A stretch of DNA of 64,000 nt from Candidatus Vicinibacter affinis (lineage in GTDB: Bacteria > Bacteroidota > Bacteroidia > Chitinophagales > Saprospiraceae), in contig JADJNH010000005.1 in NCBI GenBank assembly GCA_016714365.1, positions 1,216,501-1,280,500 of the forward strand, given 5' to 3'. The notes below the pieces were generated by a model, which searched no databases, was not told where the DNA came from, and was given only the letters and a program-made list of their open reading frames with translations. Position numbers and translations under genes: made by a program. This document shows, piece by piece, positions 9,201-18,652 of the stretch. Position 1 is the stretch's first letter, and each line of letters opens with the position of its first letter.

Positions 9201-11138
9201 TTTGGAATTACAGGATTAAGCGCAAATACCACTTATTATTTTAGAGTTAGAGCAAATAATACATCAAGCACCAGTCCCAACAGCAATGTTGTAAGCCTGA
9301 CAACCCTGGATAATTCAATTGGCCCCAAACCCATCACTGTAAATGGATTCAACGCTGACATCATTGCCAATGGGTCGGGAGGCCAGAATCGTGCCATTGC
9401 GACTACAACCAATGAGATAGGCGGATTTGTTTTATATTCAAAAGATTTTCGCGGAAATAGCAATCCAAATGTTGCTCCGACTTATGGTCTACCTGACAAT
9501 GGTATAATTCTGAATGCAAGTGTGCCGGGATTTAATTATCAACTCGCCAATTATACAGGAAACAATGCATTGGTATTAAAAAATCAAAATGAATCAGGCT
9601 CTTTAACATTATCGCAGCAGGATACTTTTACAAAGATTGGTTTTCTGGCGTTGAGTGAAGGTAATTCCTCTTTGTTAAATGTAAGATTGAATTTTAGCGA
9701 TGGTACTTTTAAAGATACGAGTTTTGTGATTTCAGACTGGTTTAATCGTCCAGACTTTGCTATGAAGGGAATTGGAAGAATAAATAGAATTGGTGATATT
9801 TTCGCAGCAGATGAAAGTACCGAAAATCCAAGACTGTACCACCATGAAATGACATTGCAATTGCCTTTTAGTAATAAAAGACTAATAAACATATTTTTTT
9901 CTAAAACATCAACGGATGGAAGGGCCGCCGTATTTGCAATATCTGGAATCGGTAGGGGAAATAGCAACAATTGTGATGTAATCATTCCGGACGCGCCATT
10001 TAAAAATTATCTACTGGCGAACACAAACATCAATACAAATCAGGACAATGAAATCCAGTGTTCAGAAGCTGCTGATTTTACTGGAGAAATAAATTGCCCG
10101 AATTTACAAATTAAAGACTTAACAGGCATCGAAGCTTTTATCAACTTAACAAGCCTTCAAGTCAATAATAATCAATTGTCAAACCTGGATATAAGTAAAA
10201 ATATCAAACTAAAAATTCTGAATTGCTCCAATAATCAATTGAATAAAATAAATGCTCAACTCAACACTCAACTAATGGAGCTTTATTGTTCTAATAACAA
10301 GCTTACTGAATTAGATGTGGACGCTAACATTAATTTGGAAAAATTGGGATGCAATGAAAACCTGATTAAGAATTTGGATATCAATAAGAATATAAACTTA
10401 ACCCACTTATGGTGTTACAACAATAAGCTTGTGTCATTAAATCTTAGAAATGGAATCAATGAGGATATGGCGCTTATTGAAGCTCATAACAACCCTGATT
10501 TGACCTGTATTAAAGTCGATAATGAAAATTATAGCAATGCCAATTGGAGATCTAATCCATTCAGATTTGATGCACAACATGTTTTTAAGGAAGAATGTGG
10601 TCCATGCGATGAATGGAGAGAAAAACTGAATTCCAATTTTCTCGTATCCAGTTCCGCTTGTGCTGGTGATAGCATACATCTGATTGATTATTCTCAATTG
10701 GAAATTGGTCAGGATGCAGCGTTTTTATGGGACTTTGGTAATGGAACTACTTCAACTAAACGTGATCCTGTTATTAGCTATGACAAGGAAGGAAATTATG
10801 TTGTTAGTCTAATTGTGAGCAATCCGGATTGTCAGGGATTAGTGATCAGCAAAAATATTTCTGTTCTGAGTTGTCTGAACAATAATTTGGATGCTTTGAA
10901 TGCTGCCTTACTGTATCCTAACCCTAATTCAGGAAATATGACCGTGAAATTGAGCTTGCACGAACCCAGCCCGATTTTGATGAGGGTTGTTAAAGTTAAT
11001 GGAAGTTTATTTAAAGAATATCGCTACAGCCCAGTGCGGTTCCTTGATGATCAGGTCCAGATTGACGAACCCGGGATCTATATGATCGTTTTGATTCATA
11101 ATGGAGGCACAGCTAAGGTTAAAGCGGTGGTATATTAA
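6249..11138 (+). CDS. Giant T9SS-sorted protein with FN3 repeats, L-domain, LRR and PKD
   Basis: A 1629-residue multidomain secreted protein. A signal peptide ends near TQAQ (residue ~26). The order of domains is: a ~230-residue module beginning VNVTGFNHDLIANGSGG; one FN3; a receptor L-domain/LRR-like block (about residues 345-635); four FN3 modules of 96 residues (about 640-1015); a second copy of the N-terminal module (about 1025-1235); a SDS22-like leucine-rich block (about 1270-1450); a PKD domain containing FLWDFGNGTTS; and a C-terminal T9SS type A sorting domain starting at YPNPNSG. Two of the FN3 repeats are almost identical at DNA level (period 288 bp). The protein is expected to cross the outer membrane by T9SS and be attached to the surface or released. 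An adhesin or matrix-binding role is inference. Confidence 0.88.
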   Translation: MTNLKIYQKQLFVMCAFLCTLSTQAQTFVPVNVTGFNHDLIANGSGGTNRAAATTTTIFDNFNVGGDNVMYSKDFRGNNNPNTAPPYGLPIDRTIISVNLNGARYTLAHYDSLNALVLKTNGSSGTLKFETPGVFSKIAFLGSSAEGSSSFNVTLNFSDGTNTIASFSVPDWFDGLNFAIKGIGRVTRTTIGSQLPDVFSGNAENPRLYDNQITLNAPFNTKILTSITFTKTSASGSTAILAINGITAVNAPAAPIATAANNITFPSFTANWQASSGATAYILDVSASPTFSTLLPNYNNRNVGNVLSFNVTGLVSSQNYYYRVRASNVSGISPSSNTINVLFPDCPPGDYSASTQGRVDSFLLIYPNCKQISGNLNFADNSSITNLNGFINIEKVTSQLNIVRNAALTNLDGLQNINSVGGNLWIQDNALVSKINNFNKLNSCGLLNIADNKELVEISGFNALSQFPFTGIQNNPKLTLINIVNPINQINGILNINNNRSLKSIAAFGNVPKINGSLIITNNDSLQNLNAFSQLTSVTELSIQNNATLTNLDALTKLNTLNGSVQIAGNAKLVSIFGLSNIPSSHIKNTGLFIQFNPLLSICDLPNICEYLQGSGPRTITGNAPGCESEQAVKNACSALVAPVALAATGITSSSFTANWQAISGATKYLLDVSTSSNFSTFVTGYNNRDVGNVLTFGITGLNASTIYYYRVRANNSSSTSPSSNVIQVTTLVAGLSAPTALPATNITTSGFTANWQTISGATKYLLDVSINSNFSSFENGYNNRDVGNVLTFGITGLSASTIYYYRVRANNASSTSPSSNVIQVTTLVAGLSAPTALPATNITTSGFTANWQTISGATKYLLDVSINSNFSSFENGYNNRDVGNVLTFGITGLSASTIYYYRVRANNASNTSPSSNVIQVTTLAAGLSAPVALSATSITSSGFTANWQASSGATKYLLDVSTNSNFSSFENGYNNRDVGNVLTFGITGLSANTTYYFRVRANNTSSTSPNSNVVSLTTLDNSIGPKPITVNGFNADIIANGSGGQNRAIATTTNEIGGFVLYSKDFRGNSNPNVAPTYGLPDNGIILNASVPGFNYQLANYTGNNALVLKNQNESGSLTLSQQDTFTKIGFLALSEGNSSLLNVRLNFSDGTFKDTSFVISDWFNRPDFAMKGIGRINRIGDIFAADESTENPRLYHHEMTLQLPFSNKRLINIFFSKTSTDGRAAVFAISGIGRGNSNNCDVIIPDAPFKNYLLANTNINTNQDNEIQCSEAADFTGEINCPNLQIKDLTGIEAFINLTSLQVNNNQLSNLDISKNIKLKILNCSNNQLNKINAQLNTQLMELYCSNNKLTELDVDANINLEKLGCNENLIKNLDINKNINLTHLWCYNNKLVSLNLRNGINEDMALIEAHNNPDLTCIKVDNENYSNANWRSNPFRFDAQHVFKEECGPCDEWREKLNSNFLVSSSACAGDSIHLIDYSQLEIGQDAAFLWDFGNGTTSTKRDPVISYDKEGNYVVSLIVSNPDCQGLVISKNISVLSCLNNNLDALNAALLYPNPNSGNMTVKLSLHEPSPILMRVVKVNGSLFKEYRYSPVRFLDDQVQIDEPGIYMIVLIHNGGTAKVKAVVY
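8451..9314 (+). repeat. Tandem FN3-encoding repeat, 288-bp period
   Basis: Three successive units start at 8451, 8739 and 9027, exactly 288 bp (96 codons) apart. The first two are nearly base-for-base identical; the third is diverged in its first part (from about 9027 to 9115) and in its last part. An older, more diverged unit precedes them (about 8165-8450). The identity points to recent in-frame duplication or gene conversion within the gene. Confidence 0.85.
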
Positions 11139-11251
11139 CCCAGAATTAGCTATGTTCATTCGCAAGAAATTTTTGAAAGTTGAAATGTTATTAATGGGTG
11201 AATTTGTTTTGTTAAAAATCTTTTTGGATATGCTTATCTAAATTAATTTGA

Positions 11252-13048
11252 TTGTTAGGTCCTTACAACATTTATCGCAAACCAGTCCAGATTATAGGGT
11301 TTCTCCTTATGATGCTCAATCTTCATGGTCAGCGGTGTGATGACCTGTGGCTTATTGAAGCCAAGGATAGTTTGGAATCCTGTGTACTTTCCTATAGACC
11401 GATTTCCGGACTTAAATTTGCTGATTCTGTTTCTTTAAAAATTAAATCCCTCCGCTTAGATAAATGTGAATCTGCGTATTGGATTGAATATTACCGAGCG
11501 GAATTGCTCGAGTTGAATTCCAAATTTAAAGATGCTTTGGACATCTATTACGGACAGCTGACCTATGCAAGGGAAAATGAAAAATGGGAATTATTGACTT
11601 GTGTTCATATTGCTGTGTCACGGGTGATGGAAACCATAGGCAGGGGAGGTGATTGTCTCAGACATTTGAATTTTGCCAGGAATTATCTCGAAAAATATCA
11701 GCTATTGGATTTGTACGCTTTTTATTGTGTGCGAAATTCTAGTTACCATAGAATTTATAATAATACGGACTCTGCAAATTATTATGCCCATGAGGCATTA
11801 TCTTATGCCATTAAGCATTACGATGCAAGGCAAATTGCAGATGCAAATTTGTTATTGGGACTTTTATCTGTAAACACAGATACCGCTCTTTATTACAGTC
11901 GCCAGGCGCAACATCAATTTATTGGCAACAGAAATTATATATGGGCTGCGAACATGGCTCGAAAAATCTATTTAACTGATACAAGCGGTACCCAATCCAT
12001 ACATTCTGAGCCATTACTTGATTCTATCTGGATTTTTTTAAACCAGGTGGAAGATCGCAATTTTTTATATCATATTTTCGCGAACTTCTATCACGAAGAA
12101 AAAGCCAAGAAATTTTATTCAGAAAATATATTTGATTCGGCATACATCTATCTGATGAATTCCAAGGAACATTTTAATAAATCGATTTTTGATGTTGATC
12201 AACCTGATGTAACGCAAGCTGAAATTGATTTTATTAAATCTTCTGAAAGCATTAAAGCTGATTCTTTGGCGCGGCAGTCCAAACTTCAGAAAATACTCTT
12301 GTTCATTCTTATTATTGGTTTATTATCTATACTTGCTGTAGTATATTATATTGTTCTAAAAAGTAGAAAAATTGAAAAGCAAAGAGTACAAATTCAAATT
12401 CAGAATGATGAATTGGCTCATTCTTTTCAAAAGCAGAGTATTCTCCTTTCCGAAATTCACCATCGTGTTAAAAATAATCTGCAACTTGTCATTAGTTTAT
12501 TGACACTGCATTTTAATAAAGTAAAGGACAATAGCGAATATCAATATCTTGAAGAAATTTCCAACAAAGTCAGAAGTATTGCTCTAATCCATGAACATTT
12601 ATATAACACTGGTGAATTTGAGAGAATTGAATTAAAATCTTACCTTCGTGATCTTTTAGAACATTATCTGGCATTGCATACATCAGATGCACAGTTTGAT
12701 TATATTCTTGAATCAGATCCTGACATATTTCTCAATCTTGAAACCGTCATGCCGATTGGTATCATTTGTACCGAACTCATCAGTAATTCTCTGAAGTACG
12801 CCACGCATAGTGATCAGAAATTATTATTGGATTTTCGACTTCAGAAGCTGGATTCTAAATTTATTTTGAAATTTCAGGACAATGGAAAAGTGGGGATGGA
12901 CAAAGCCGGAGCAAAATACAAGTCCGGAATGGGAACTATGCTGATAGAAAGTATGGTGCGGCAACTGCAGGCTCAATCATCTCCTATCCTGAATGGTACT
13001 TCTACATTTAATCTGATATTTCAGGAGAAAAAGCTTTCCTCCCTATGA
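11252..13048 (+). CDS. Sensor histidine kinase, HisKA_2 type, with periplasmic N-terminal region
   Basis: The 598-residue protein has an N-terminal signal or anchor segment (IIGFLLMMLNLHGQ, residues 14-27), a ~310-residue helical, probably TPR-like sensor region, one transmembrane helix (about 348-369), a short coiled linker, and a kinase core. The phosphoacceptor motif EIHHRVKNNLQ (His 403/404) is that of the HisKA_2/HWE-related class. An HATPase part follows, with N-box-like TELISNSLKYA and a G-box-like GMGTMLI. The ATG of the response regulator overlaps its stop (ATGA), so the two are a translationally coupled pair. The start used is TTG just after an in-frame stop; ATG codons at about 11309 would cut into the signal segment, so the longer form is preferred but not certain. 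The signal sensed is unknown. Confidence 0.85.
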   Translation: MLGPYNIYRKPVQIIGFLLMMLNLHGQRCDDLWLIEAKDSLESCVLSYRPISGLKFADSVSLKIKSLRLDKCESAYWIEYYRAELLELNSKFKDALDIYYGQLTYARENEKWELLTCVHIAVSRVMETIGRGGDCLRHLNFARNYLEKYQLLDLYAFYCVRNSSYHRIYNNTDSANYYAHEALSYAIKHYDARQIADANLLLGLLSVNTDTALYYSRQAQHQFIGNRNYIWAANMARKIYLTDTSGTQSIHSEPLLDSIWIFLNQVEDRNFLYHIFANFYHEEKAKKFYSENIFDSAYIYLMNSKEHFNKSIFDVDQPDVTQAEIDFIKSSESIKADSLARQSKLQKILLFILIIGLLSILAVVYYIVLKSRKIEKQRVQIQIQNDELAHSFQKQSILLSEIHHRVKNNLQLVISLLTLHFNKVKDNSEYQYLEEISNKVRSIALIHEHLYNTGEFERIELKSYLRDLLEHYLALHTSDAQFDYILESDPDIFLNLETVMPIGIICTELISNSLKYATHSDQKLLLDFRLQKLDSKFILKFQDNGKVGMDKAGAKYKSGMGTMLIESMVRQLQAQSSPILNGTSTFNLIFQEKKLSSL

Positions 13049-13776
13049 ATAAATTACGTATACTAATCGTAGAGGATGAGATCCTGATTGCTGAAACAAT
13101 TAGATTATATCTTCAGGAGTATGGCCACGAAACATCAGCAATATGTATTTCTTATGAAGAGGCCATTGAAAAATATCATCTGCATCTACCGGACCTGATT
13201 TTGCTGGACATAAGACTTTTTGGAGATAAATCAGGTATTGACATGGCTAATTATTTAAACACACTTGATGATAAGCCTCCTTATATTTATCTCACCTCCC
13301 AATACGATAAGAGAATACTTGATTTGGCCACACAAACATTACCTTACGGTTATATTACAAAACCTTTTGTTAAGGAAACCCTTTGGACCAGCATTGAAAC
13401 TTCTTATGCTTTGCACAAATCACAACTAGTTACTGAATCTAAAATTAATATAGCCGAAGGAAGAAGCAATCACCTGGTATCGGTAAATGATATACTCTAC
13501 CTGAAGTCCGACCATGTTTACCTCGAATTTTATCTAAAGAATGGGAATCAATTGCTGTCAAGGAGTAATATTGAAAATTATCTCAATAAATTAGAAGCTT
13601 ATGGTTTTTTAAAATGCCATCGCAGCTATGTGGTGAACACTAATCATATCACAAGTTGGAATAAAGAAGCCTTGATTTTAACCGGCGGCCAGATGATCCC
13701 AATTAGTAAAATGTTTAAAGAGGATGTGATGAAAAGAATTGAAGAAATAATTCACAACAACAGGTCTAATAATTAA
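13045..13776 (+). CDS. LytTR-family response regulator
   Basis: The 243-residue protein has a CheY-like receiver (residues 5-120) with acidic residues E10, D11 and E12, phosphoacceptor D55 in LILLDIRL, T84 and K106 in YITKPF. A LytTR DNA-binding domain (about 145-240) follows, with YLKSDHVYLEF and FLKCHRSYVVNTNHI. It overlaps the upstream kinase by 4 bp and is expected to receive phosphate from it and bind promoter repeats. Target genes are not evident from the sequence; the next gene is on the opposite strand. Confidence 0.9.
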   Translation: MNKLRILIVEDEILIAETIRLYLQEYGHETSAICISYEEAIEKYHLHLPDLILLDIRLFGDKSGIDMANYLNTLDDKPPYIYLTSQYDKRILDLATQTLPYGYITKPFVKETLWTSIETSYALHKSQLVTESKINIAEGRSNHLVSVNDILYLKSDHVYLEFYLKNGNQLLSRSNIENYLNKLEAYGFLKCHRSYVVNTNHITSWNKEALILTGGQMIPISKMFKEDVMKRIEEIIHNNRSNN

Positions 13777-13874
13777 TTTATATATGAATATGTCATTGTT
13801 CAATTTAGTTTGATGATGTATAAAATTAATTTGCAAATTCGTCAAACTTTCAGATTGAATTGTGGTAACTTCAA

Positions 13875-15452
13875 TTAGTCTGTTACAATATAAGATTGTG
13901 TTGACCCACCCGATATGGTACCACATTTTAAATGGTATCCGTTTGTATTAATGTTGCCATGTGTTAGCGTTAACTGGTTAATGGTTAGGTTTCCTCCCAG
14001 CAATAAATTTTTACCTATACCATTCATGATCAGACATTCAATCGTCAAGAGTCCACCGGAAGCAATTATAGTAAGGGTTTTGTCTATTGTGTAACATTGT
14101 GATGAATAAATTCCAGCGGGTATCTCCAATACGTCGTTCATGGAAGCCGAAAGTATTGCTTCTTCCAAAGTGCAATGATAGACCATGTCTGTCACATTCA
14201 GAATATTGCTACAGCCAAAAATTCTTGTGTGACCAGAATTTGATCCATTTCCATCATTAAATCTCGCCCCAACGGCAAGCTTCGAACCATCAGCCGAAAG
14301 TGAGACAGAATTGCCGGACCAATCTCCAGATGATAAACCATCAATATCAGTGTTGGACTGTACCCATTGGCCTCCTATTTCATTATAAATTCTTACATGA
14401 CCTGCCGATGGAGCAAATCCGTCATTATTTACTGCACCAATTGATACTCTCTTCCCATTTGATGACAACGATACCGAGTATCCAGATGAATCTCCTGCCA
14501 TTTCACCATCAATATCTAATCCAATTTGCGTCCAACTTCCTGAATTATCTTCAAATATTCTAACTTGACCAGAATTATTACCATTTATATCAGCTCCAAT
14601 GGCCCCTATTGCAATGCGTTTCCCGTCATTCGATAAACTAACTGAATGACCAAATTGGTCCATTGACACAACCCCATCAATATCCAAACCCACTTGTGTC
14701 CATATTCCTGCAATATCTTGATACACTCGAACATGACCAGCATCAAATGCAGAACCGTCATTGAAATGGGCTCCAATTGCCACTCGTAGTCCATCAGCAG
14801 ACAATGATACGACAAAGCCTGATTCATCATTTGGAGATTCACCGTCAATATCAGAACCTATTTGAATCCAGCTGCCTGCAACTTCCTTAAAAACTCTAAC
14901 GTGACCTGCACCAATTCCATTTGGATTTGCAGGGGCACCAATAGCCAATTTATTTCCATCAGCAGAAAGCGAAAGGGAATAACCAAATTGATCTCCAGAA
15001 AACTCTCCTAAGATATCTGATCCTACCTGAATCCATGTTCCAGAAATTTCTTCAAATATTCTTACTTGTCCTGCCGCATAACCATTATCACTATTAAAAT
15101 TTGATCCAATAGCAATTCTTGATCCATCTGAAGAAATTGAGACTGAAAATCCAGACCAATCTCCTGAAGACTTACCATTAATATCTGATCCCAGTTGAAT
15201 CCAGTCCCCACCTATTTCTTTATAAACTCTTGCGTGCCCTGAAGAGTTTCCATTTCCATCATTTAGGTGGGCGCCAATTACAACTCTTTGACCATCAGCA
15301 GATAATGATATGGAATAACTAGATTCGTCGCCAGCTGCTTCGCCATTTATATTTGATCCAATTTGAGACCACTGTCCAAAGAGCACATTTGGTACAAATG
15401 CCATTATAGATAAAATAATAAACAAGTAATTTGGATTATTTTCAGAACGCAT
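13875..15452 (-). CDS. Secreted FG-GAP/beta-propeller-like repeat protein, probably C-terminally truncated
   Basis: The 525-residue protein has a signal peptide ending near LFGQ (residue ~27) and then seven repeats of about 55-57 residues. The pattern is W-QIGxDIxGE-xGDxSGxSVSLSxDGxRxAIGA followed by GHVRVYxE. Repeats of this kind form beta-propellers in many Bacteroidota exported proteins. After the propeller, a ~100-residue region (NVTDMVYHCTLEEAILSA onward) looks like the start of a beta-helix or choice-of-anchor segment. It stops at GGSTQSYIVTD, with no T9SS sorting domain. As I recall related proteins, they continue past this point, so a truncation is likely but not proven. A short paralogue lies at 23659-24066. 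No function beyond surface binding can be inferred. Confidence 0.82.
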   Translation of the reverse strand: MRSENNPNYLFIILSIMAFVPNVLFGQWSQIGSNINGEAAGDESSYSISLSADGQRVVIGAHLNDGNGNSSGHARVYKEIGGDWIQLGSDINGKSSGDWSGFSVSISSDGSRIAIGSNFNSDNGYAAGQVRIFEEISGTWIQVGSDILGEFSGDQFGYSLSLSADGNKLAIGAPANPNGIGAGHVRVFKEVAGSWIQIGSDIDGESPNDESGFVVSLSADGLRVAIGAHFNDGSAFDAGHVRVYQDIAGIWTQVGLDIDGVVSMDQFGHSVSLSNDGKRIAIGAIGADINGNNSGQVRIFEDNSGSWTQIGLDIDGEMAGDSSGYSVSLSSNGKRVSIGAVNNDGFAPSAGHVRIYNEIGGQWVQSNTDIDGLSSGDWSGNSVSLSADGSKLAVGARFNDGNGSNSGHTRIFGCSNILNVTDMVYHCTLEEAILSASMNDVLEIPAGIYSSQCYTIDKTLTIIASGGLLTIECLIMNGIGKNLLLGGNLTINQLTLTHGNINTNGYHLKCGTISGGSTQSYIVTD

Positions 15453-15664
15453 AGAAGAATTTTTATCTAATTAAATTTGAAAGCATTATACCTTAAATAT
15501 AGATTAGTATTCATTTCCCCAAAGTTAGATATCTCATTTTTCAATTGAACTTAAATTTTGGCAATCGGTCAATTTGCGAATTAAGCGGTAGAATCCAGTA
15601 TATAAAAACCATATATTCCATTGTTATTTAAATGACTTTACAATAAATTGAAATTTTGATTTTG

Positions 15665-15672
15665 TATTTTTG
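15665..15672 (+). promoter_or_regulatory. Putative Bacteroidota -7 box (TATTTTTG)
   Basis: It matches the TAnnTTTG consensus of Bacteroidota sigma factor promoters 14 bp before the ATG of the LytS-type kinase. A -33 element at standard spacing is not clear. Confidence 0.3.
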
Positions 15673-15685
15673 AGTAATAAATGAA

Positions 15686-18652
15686 ATGAAATACCTTAAA
15701 TCCATAACAATTCAATTGATAATGCTCTGGCACCTTACACCAAGCAATTCACAATCCGCATATTTTTCATATCCATACAAACAAATAACCGTTGCACAAG
15801 GTCTTCATGACATGCAGATTAGAGATGTATTAATTGATGATGATAATTATGTGTGGATTTTAACTCAGGGCGGACTAAATGGTTATGATGGGAAAAATGT
15901 CCATACTTACCAGTTAGGAAGTATTGCTGAAAGCTATATGATTAAAATCATTAAGGGTAAAAATGGACTGTTTGGTCAAAGCTCTAGTTGTATTTTTCAT
16001 TTCGATGGTATTAGAACTGAAAATCTAACATCTAAGCTAAATCTCAATTTCACTAACATGAATTTACTGTTGGAGGACAAAGATGGATTCATATGGATTA
16101 AATCTGAAAACAGTCTATTTGCAGTTATGAACAATAAACTCGAACCTATAGAATGTATATATCCTGAATTAGACAACTTAAAAATTCAGTATGCTTGGGG
16201 AAATCCGTCATGGGACAATATTTATATACTAACATCTCAAAATGCATTAATTTCATTTTCTAGTGATAGGGGCATTATTTTTACTGATTCACTTACATTT
16301 CAAGCTGTTGAAAAAATATCATATACTAAAAATGGTCAGAATTCAAATCCTTCTTCAATTAATTTTTATGTTCACGGAAAAAATAACTTTGAAGGAATTT
16401 ATACAATCGATAATGAACATTTGATAAAAGTGGCAAAGAGGAGTTCCTATGCTCCAAACCTTATGGCAATTAATAAAAACGCACCCCTAACTTATATCGA
16501 TAATTATGATAATGTTTCAAGTCTGTTTATACTAAAAGATAGCATTTATATCCCCACAGATTGGCTACCAGTCAATCATATCAGATTTTCTTGTACCCTT
16601 GGAAGAAATATATTTGCTGGAACTGATGATGGATTTTTGGTAATTAATTTAAACGGTTTGGAAAGTTATCAAAATACATCTATAAAATATCCTTGGTCCA
16701 TAATTCCATTTAGTGATACGAGTTTGCTCATTACCACATACAAATCAGGAGTCTTCGAGATAAATAAAATGGGAAAGGTGTTGAAGAGTATTAGTTTTCC
16801 AAAGAATTTTCATTACCCCTATTTTGAGACACAAATTCTATCCAATTACCAAATATTAAAATCTAAGATTTTAATTGGATCCGGTATGGGATTCTATTAT
16901 CTTGATAAAGAAATAGGCAAACCAAGCCAATTGCTGCTCAACAAAGCCGCTGAAGCATTTAGTTTTGACAATTATAGGAATGCCCCAATCATTGGCACTG
17001 ATATAATAAATTGGATTTCGCAAGATTATAAAGTGCTAATAGATTCAATGGATTTAAGTCAAAATGAGAAACAACCGATCAATGAATTAATTACCTATCC
17101 TGATTCTATACTATGGTCAGCGACTAATTCTGGAATTCAAAAAACATTATTACATCCTTTAAAAAAACACTTGAAGTTCTATTCAAGTTCAATAAAAAAT
17201 CTTCCATGTCAAGGGGCTGTTAGTTTTGCTGTGGATCCATTTGGCAGATTCTGGGTGGGAGGTACTTGCGGACTGCTACTATATCAATCAGATCTAGATA
17301 CATTTGTTTCAGTATTTGATAACATAATCCACGAAAGGATTAACCAAATTTGCATTAATCCTTCAAATATATTAATCGCAGTTTCCAACAAGAATATTTA
17401 CTGCTTAAATATTTCATCTGATCAACCAGAGATATTAAGAATATTCAACTCAGATAATGGATTCAGTCTTTATGAGCCTTCAGAAAACGGAATATGTCTT
17501 ACGGATAATCACCTTGTTTGGATACCTTCAGAAAACGGAATTCAACGATTAGATATTAATCAAATTTCCCAAAGTTCTATTAAACCTTCAATTAAAATTT
17601 TATCAATAGGTAATAATACCATCGGTCTTGATCCAAAGAAATTGGACCAATTTGAAGTTAACGGTTCATCGGCACTAATTAATTTCTACATTATAAGTCA
17701 TGACTCAGAGAAATGGCAATTTAAATTCAAATTAAATAGTCATGAGAGCCCAATATGGCAGCAAGGAACTGAAATATTAATTCAAAATTTAAAACATGGG
17801 GTAAATGTCATTGAAATTATTGCTTGTACTATTAATCAGAATTCTAATATTTGTATAAAATTCAAAACTAATATTAAGACAAACCTACCTTTTATTCAAA
17901 GACAGTCTAGTTATTTTACTATTGGATTGCTTTTTATTATTTTGGTTTGCGTAATTATATGGTACTATATATCAACTTTAAAGACTAAACAAAAACTATC
18001 TCATTTAAATTTAGATCTTCTTAAAAATAGATTACGCACTATACAGAGTTATTTAAATCCACATTTTCTATTCAATACACTTACTACCCTTCAAGACTAT
18101 ATCTTGCATAAGGATCGACATGAAGGCAGCGATTTGATTGTTCGACTTTCTAGAATATTTAGACATGTTTTGAAACTAGGCTACTTAGAAAAGAAAAATA
18201 ATGGGTTCCAAATAGATCTCATTAAGTTATCAGAAGAATTGTCATTAATTAAAGATATCGTATTTCTTCAAAATCTTCAACAAGTTAAACCTGTGCTTTT
18301 TGCAATAGAATTGGCTGAACATCTCAATGCTGAACATATTTTTATACCGCCTCTTTTAATTCAACCATTCGTAGAAAATTCTTTTAAGCATGCTTTCACT
18401 GGCAAAGAATCTGCGCCAGAAATCAAATTGATATTTACTATGAATGAAAAACAATTATTCATTAATATCCAAGATAATGGAAAAGGATTTGATAAAAATT
18501 CTAAATCAACACATGGGACCAATATTGGATTAAGATTAGCGAAAGAAAGAATGGATATTCTTAATTCATTAAATATTGAAAACAATATTACAATAGATAA
18601 CTTGAGTCCAACTGGTACTGAAGTAAGTATAACCATAAAACGAATACAATGA
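15686..18652 (+). CDS. LytS-type sensor histidine kinase with two-bladed-propeller sensor
   Basis: The 988-residue membrane kinase has an N-terminal signal segment ending near NSQS. A long periplasmic sensor of Reg_prop-type beta-propeller repeats follows (for example DDDNYVWILTQGGLNGYDG, EDKDGFIWIKSE, DPFGRFWVGGTCGLLLYQ). A Y_Y_Y-like module comes before one transmembrane helix (about 742-760). The cytoplasmic part is a His_kinase (PF06580) domain with LNPHFLFNTL (His ~792) and an HATPase with QPFVENSFKHAF and DNGKGFD. This domain order is typical of Bacteroidota kinases that sense ligands in the periplasm. Its stop overlaps the start of a LytTR regulator by 4 bp. The ligand is unknown; since propeller kinases of the hybrid type often sense glycans, a carbohydrate signal is possible but only a guess. 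Confidence 0.9.
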   Translation: MKYLKSITIQLIMLWHLTPSNSQSAYFSYPYKQITVAQGLHDMQIRDVLIDDDNYVWILTQGGLNGYDGKNVHTYQLGSIAESYMIKIIKGKNGLFGQSSSCIFHFDGIRTENLTSKLNLNFTNMNLLLEDKDGFIWIKSENSLFAVMNNKLEPIECIYPELDNLKIQYAWGNPSWDNIYILTSQNALISFSSDRGIIFTDSLTFQAVEKISYTKNGQNSNPSSINFYVHGKNNFEGIYTIDNEHLIKVAKRSSYAPNLMAINKNAPLTYIDNYDNVSSLFILKDSIYIPTDWLPVNHIRFSCTLGRNIFAGTDDGFLVINLNGLESYQNTSIKYPWSIIPFSDTSLLITTYKSGVFEINKMGKVLKSISFPKNFHYPYFETQILSNYQILKSKILIGSGMGFYYLDKEIGKPSQLLLNKAAEAFSFDNYRNAPIIGTDIINWISQDYKVLIDSMDLSQNEKQPINELITYPDSILWSATNSGIQKTLLHPLKKHLKFYSSSIKNLPCQGAVSFAVDPFGRFWVGGTCGLLLYQSDLDTFVSVFDNIIHERINQICINPSNILIAVSNKNIYCLNISSDQPEILRIFNSDNGFSLYEPSENGICLTDNHLVWIPSENGIQRLDINQISQSSIKPSIKILSIGNNTIGLDPKKLDQFEVNGSSALINFYIISHDSEKWQFKFKLNSHESPIWQQGTEILIQNLKHGVNVIEIIACTINQNSNICIKFKTNIKTNLPFIQRQSSYFTIGLLFIILVCVIIWYYISTLKTKQKLSHLNLDLLKNRLRTIQSYLNPHFLFNTLTTLQDYILHKDRHEGSDLIVRLSRIFRHVLKLGYLEKKNNGFQIDLIKLSEELSLIKDIVFLQNLQQVKPVLFAIELAEHLNAEHIFIPPLLIQPFVENSFKHAFTGKESAPEIKLIFTMNEKQLFINIQDNGKGFDKNSKSTHGTNIGLRLAKERMDILNSLNIENNITIDNLSPTGTEVSITIKRIQ

